From Bacillus pumilus (lineage in GTDB: Bacteria; Bacillota; Bacilli; Bacillales; Bacillaceae): 64,000 nt of DNA. The position numbers were made by a program, and so were the translations under genes. Below the pieces are notes generated by a model that was not told where the DNA came from, did not search any database, and worked only from the letters and a program-made list of their open reading frames with translations. Below are positions 62,436-64,000 of the stretch, piece after piece. Every line of letters begins with the position of its first letter. The first letter of the stretch is position 1. The DNA is taken from NCBI RefSeq assembly GCF_009937765.1, contig NZ_CP047089.1, positions 2,292,272 to 2,356,271 of the forward strand, read 5' to 3'.

Positions 62436-62530
62436 AGAAAAAACACCTCCATGTTTTATTTCGGATCACAACGATCCTTTTTCAAACTTGAAGGTGTTTT
62501 TTATTTGTCTCATCTTATGGGGTCAGTTCC

Positions 62531-62550
62531 TCTGTAGGTGTGGCCATTTT
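62531..62550 (-). terminator. ypsC terminator, near half (split by the IS)
   Basis: TCT target duplicate followed by GTAGGTGTGGC. Without its partner arm and T-run it cannot stop transcription, so reading through into the transposase is expected. Confidence 0.75.
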
Positions 62551-63705
62551 TTATGATTCAGTTGTCTGTTTTCTAGGTGGGCGTTTTCCCCAGTATTGGT
62601 AATAGTCTGTTTTAATAAAACCATTAAACAGTTTTCTCTTTTTCGTTGCTTTTCTACCAAAGCACTCTTCGAACTTTTCGTGTGACGTTAAGATATAAAT
62701 GGACCATGTGTCTAGGCTTTTAAATGCTTCGCCCATTCCTTGATACATTTTTTCAACAGCTGGTTTGTCACTGAGTCGTTCTCCATAAGGCGGATTTCCG
62801 ACAATCACACCGTAATCTACTTTTGTTTGAAAGTCTTTCACTTGCATTTGTTTAAACTCAATCAATTCGCTGAGTCCTGCTTCTTCCGCATTCATTTTGG
62901 CAATGTCTATCATCCGGTGGTCGATATCACTTGCAATAATGTGGAGCGGCTGATCATAGTTTGCTTTTTCTTCCACTTCGTGACGCGCTTTGTTCCATAC
63001 GTCTTCACCAATCCATTCCCATGACTCTGAAGCAAAATCTCGGTTAAACCCTGGGGCGATGTTTTGTCCAATCATGGCCGCTTCAATAGCGATTGTTCCT
63101 GATCCGCAGAAGGGATCAACAAACGGACGGTCAGGTGTCCAGTTCGTTAATAGCACGAGTGCAGCCGCAAGGGTTTCTTTAATAGGTGCTCCGCCTTGAT
63201 CCATGCGGTACCCCCGTTTATGAAGACCTACACCAGATGTATCAAGCGTGAGGACAGCTTTATCTTTTAAAAGGGCAACCTCAATTTTATACTCAGGTCC
63301 TGTTTCTTCAAGCCATTCAGACTGTATGTTGTAAGAGGATATAAGCTTTTGCGCGATCGCCTTTTTGACGATACGCTGGCAATCCGGCACACTGGCAAGC
63401 TGTGATTTCACAGATTTACCGATGACTGGGAACGTGCTGTTTTTTGGTAAAAATGCAGCCCAGTCAATCGCCTTTGTGCGTTCAAACAGCTCATCGAATG
63501 TTTTTGCCGAAAATTCAGCGACTTGTACCTTTATTCGGTCTGCTGTACGCAGCCAAAGGTTCGCACGGCAAATCGCAAGAGCGTCCCCTTCAAAAATTAC
63601 TTTTCCGTTGTCTACTGTGCAGTCGTAGCCAAGGTCTCTTACTTCTTTTGCAACAATCGCTTCAATCCCCATTGGAGCCGTTGCGATAAGTGTATAGGTT
63701 TTCAT
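62551..63705 (-). CDS. ypsC: rRNA (guanine-N2)-methyltransferase YpsC
   Basis: 384-residue protein of the RlmK/L N-half type: ferredoxin-like N-terminus, THUMP domain (about 60-160, KVQVAEFSAKTFDELFERTKAI), then a Rossmann methyltransferase with PFCGSGTIAIEAAMIGQNIAPG (SAM motif) and the catalytic VGNPPYGERL. Expected to make m2G in 23S rRNA. The terminator that should follow it is split by the IS. ATG lies after a binding site upstream of 63705; rnpB lies upstream. Confidence 0.92.
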   Translation of the reverse strand: MKTYTLIATAPMGIEAIVAKEVRDLGYDCTVDNGKVIFEGDALAICRANLWLRTADRIKVQVAEFSAKTFDELFERTKAIDWAAFLPKNSTFPVIGKSVKSQLASVPDCQRIVKKAIAQKLISSYNIQSEWLEETGPEYKIEVALLKDKAVLTLDTSGVGLHKRGYRMDQGGAPIKETLAAALVLLTNWTPDRPFVDPFCGSGTIAIEAAMIGQNIAPGFNRDFASESWEWIGEDVWNKARHEVEEKANYDQPLHIIASDIDHRMIDIAKMNAEEAGLSELIEFKQMQVKDFQTKVDYGVIVGNPPYGERLSDKPAVEKMYQGMGEAFKSLDTWSIYILTSHEKFEECFGRKATKKRKLFNGFIKTDYYQYWGKRPPRKQTTES

Positions 63706-63745
63706 TGATTTATCACCTGTTTTCTCGTCCTTTTATGTATTCCAA

Positions 63746-63784
63746 GATAAAAGCTCTCCATATGTTGAAATAGGAGAGCTTTGT
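63746..63784 (-). terminator. rnpB terminator
   Basis: AAAGCTCTCC / GGAGAGCTTTT on the minus strand. Confidence 0.85.
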
Positions 63785-63803
63785 TTTCATCATGTTTATA
63801 ATA

Positions 63804-64000
63804 ACGGATATAACGTTCTGTAAGCCATGTTTTGTTCCATTGTACTGCAAACGGCAAATGCCTCGTACTCAGGTGGTAATCATCTATCTACAGAATACTC
63901 TGTCCTTCTCTCCGTTTGGTTCCTTTGAGAAAGTTCCCCTACCAAGTTTGGGTTTCTCGCTCGAGGGGTTTACCGCGTTCCACTCTCACCATTTCTAGTG
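63804..64000 (-). ncRNA. rnpB: RNase P RNA, 3' half (partial)
   Basis: Catalytic RNA of RNase P, which matures tRNA 5' ends; the gene runs off the right edge. The minus strand shows the conserved type B landmarks GGTGAGAGTGGAACGCGGTA, AAACCCCTCGAGCGAGAAAC, GGAGAGAAGGACAGA, CTGTAGATAGATGATTACC, CCTGAGTACGAGG and the 3' segment ACAAAACATGGCTTACAGAA. About 197 of roughly 400 nt are inside the window. The 3' end is placed by analogy to B. subtilis. Confidence 0.96.

Larger units (their letters stand above)
61245..62530 (-). mobile_element. IS3-family (IS150-like) insertion sequence, 1286 bp
   Basis: Imperfect terminal inverted repeats of about 40 bp: GGGACTGACCCC at the left and GGAACTGACCCC at the right (complement), both continuing to GAGACA and AAAACACCTT. 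Flanked by a 3-bp target duplication TCT (61242-61244 and 62531-62533). Carries orfA and orfB in overlapping phases on the minus strand with a slippery A6G at 62154-62160. All catalytic residues are present, so it may be active. Confidence 0.9.

Noticed and set aside
63792..63998. Plus-strand open frame at the right edge
   Set aside because: It is the antisense of conserved RNase P RNA.

Overview
The window reads as chromosomal core DNA of a low-GC Bacillus of the B. pumilus / B. safensis / B. altitudinis group. Gene content and order run almost unbroken along the B. subtilis yodB-to-ypsC segment, the proteins are close to but not identical with B. subtilis, and there are departures from B. 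subtilis 168: an fhs gene, an intact spsM with no SPbeta prophage, a sigma-L-type kamA locus and a resident IS3-family element. The species call is inference; the gene identities rest on recognised protein families plus conserved order.

Layout. 0-14.8 kb: quinone/electrophile stress pair yodB/yodC, a sodium-solute symporter with a small partner, a TcmP-like methyltransferase behind a leader hairpin, ctpA, yodH-yodN, yozE, yokU, kamA and a dedicated enhancer-binding regulator. 14.8-20.1 kb: spore-surface glycan island (cgeD, cgeC, cgeA, cgeB, a degenerate cytidylyltransferase, spsM), several members carrying SigK-like promoters. 20.1-43 kb: housekeeping and metabolism: msrBA, the ypmT-ypmQ lipoprotein/membrane cluster, ilvA, dfrA-thyB, bacilliredoxin brxA, ilvD, glutathione peroxidase, fhs, metA, ugtP. 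43-53.5 kb: cspD, RNase H-like proteins, sspL, exonuclease ypcP, the double dynamin dynA, and the bcsA-ypbQ alkylpyrone pair. 53.5-64 kb: an intergenic region with a candidate small RNA, a polysaccharide deacetylase, the guanine-riboswitch-controlled xpt-pbuX operon, ypwA, ypvA, an IS3-family element lodged in a terminator, ypsC, and the 3' half of RNase P RNA running off the right edge.

How the parts work together. Thiol and redox defence (yodBC, msrBA, brxA, bsaA), one-carbon/folate supply (fhs, dfrA, thyB), branched-chain and methionine synthesis (ilvA, ilvD, metA) and purine salvage (deoD, xpt, pbuX) are interspersed with sporulation genes (yodI, cge, spsM, sspL). The less ordinary signals are small and regulatory: a 30-residue membrane protein under a double Fur box, a short C/U-rich RNA transcript with an anti-Shine-Dalgarno segment, a 22-codon leader ORF before ilvD, a 32-bp perfect palindrome between a consensus promoter and a methyltransferase gene, two copies of an intergenic element whose terminal stem covaries, and an IS inserted exactly in the loop of the ypsC terminator.
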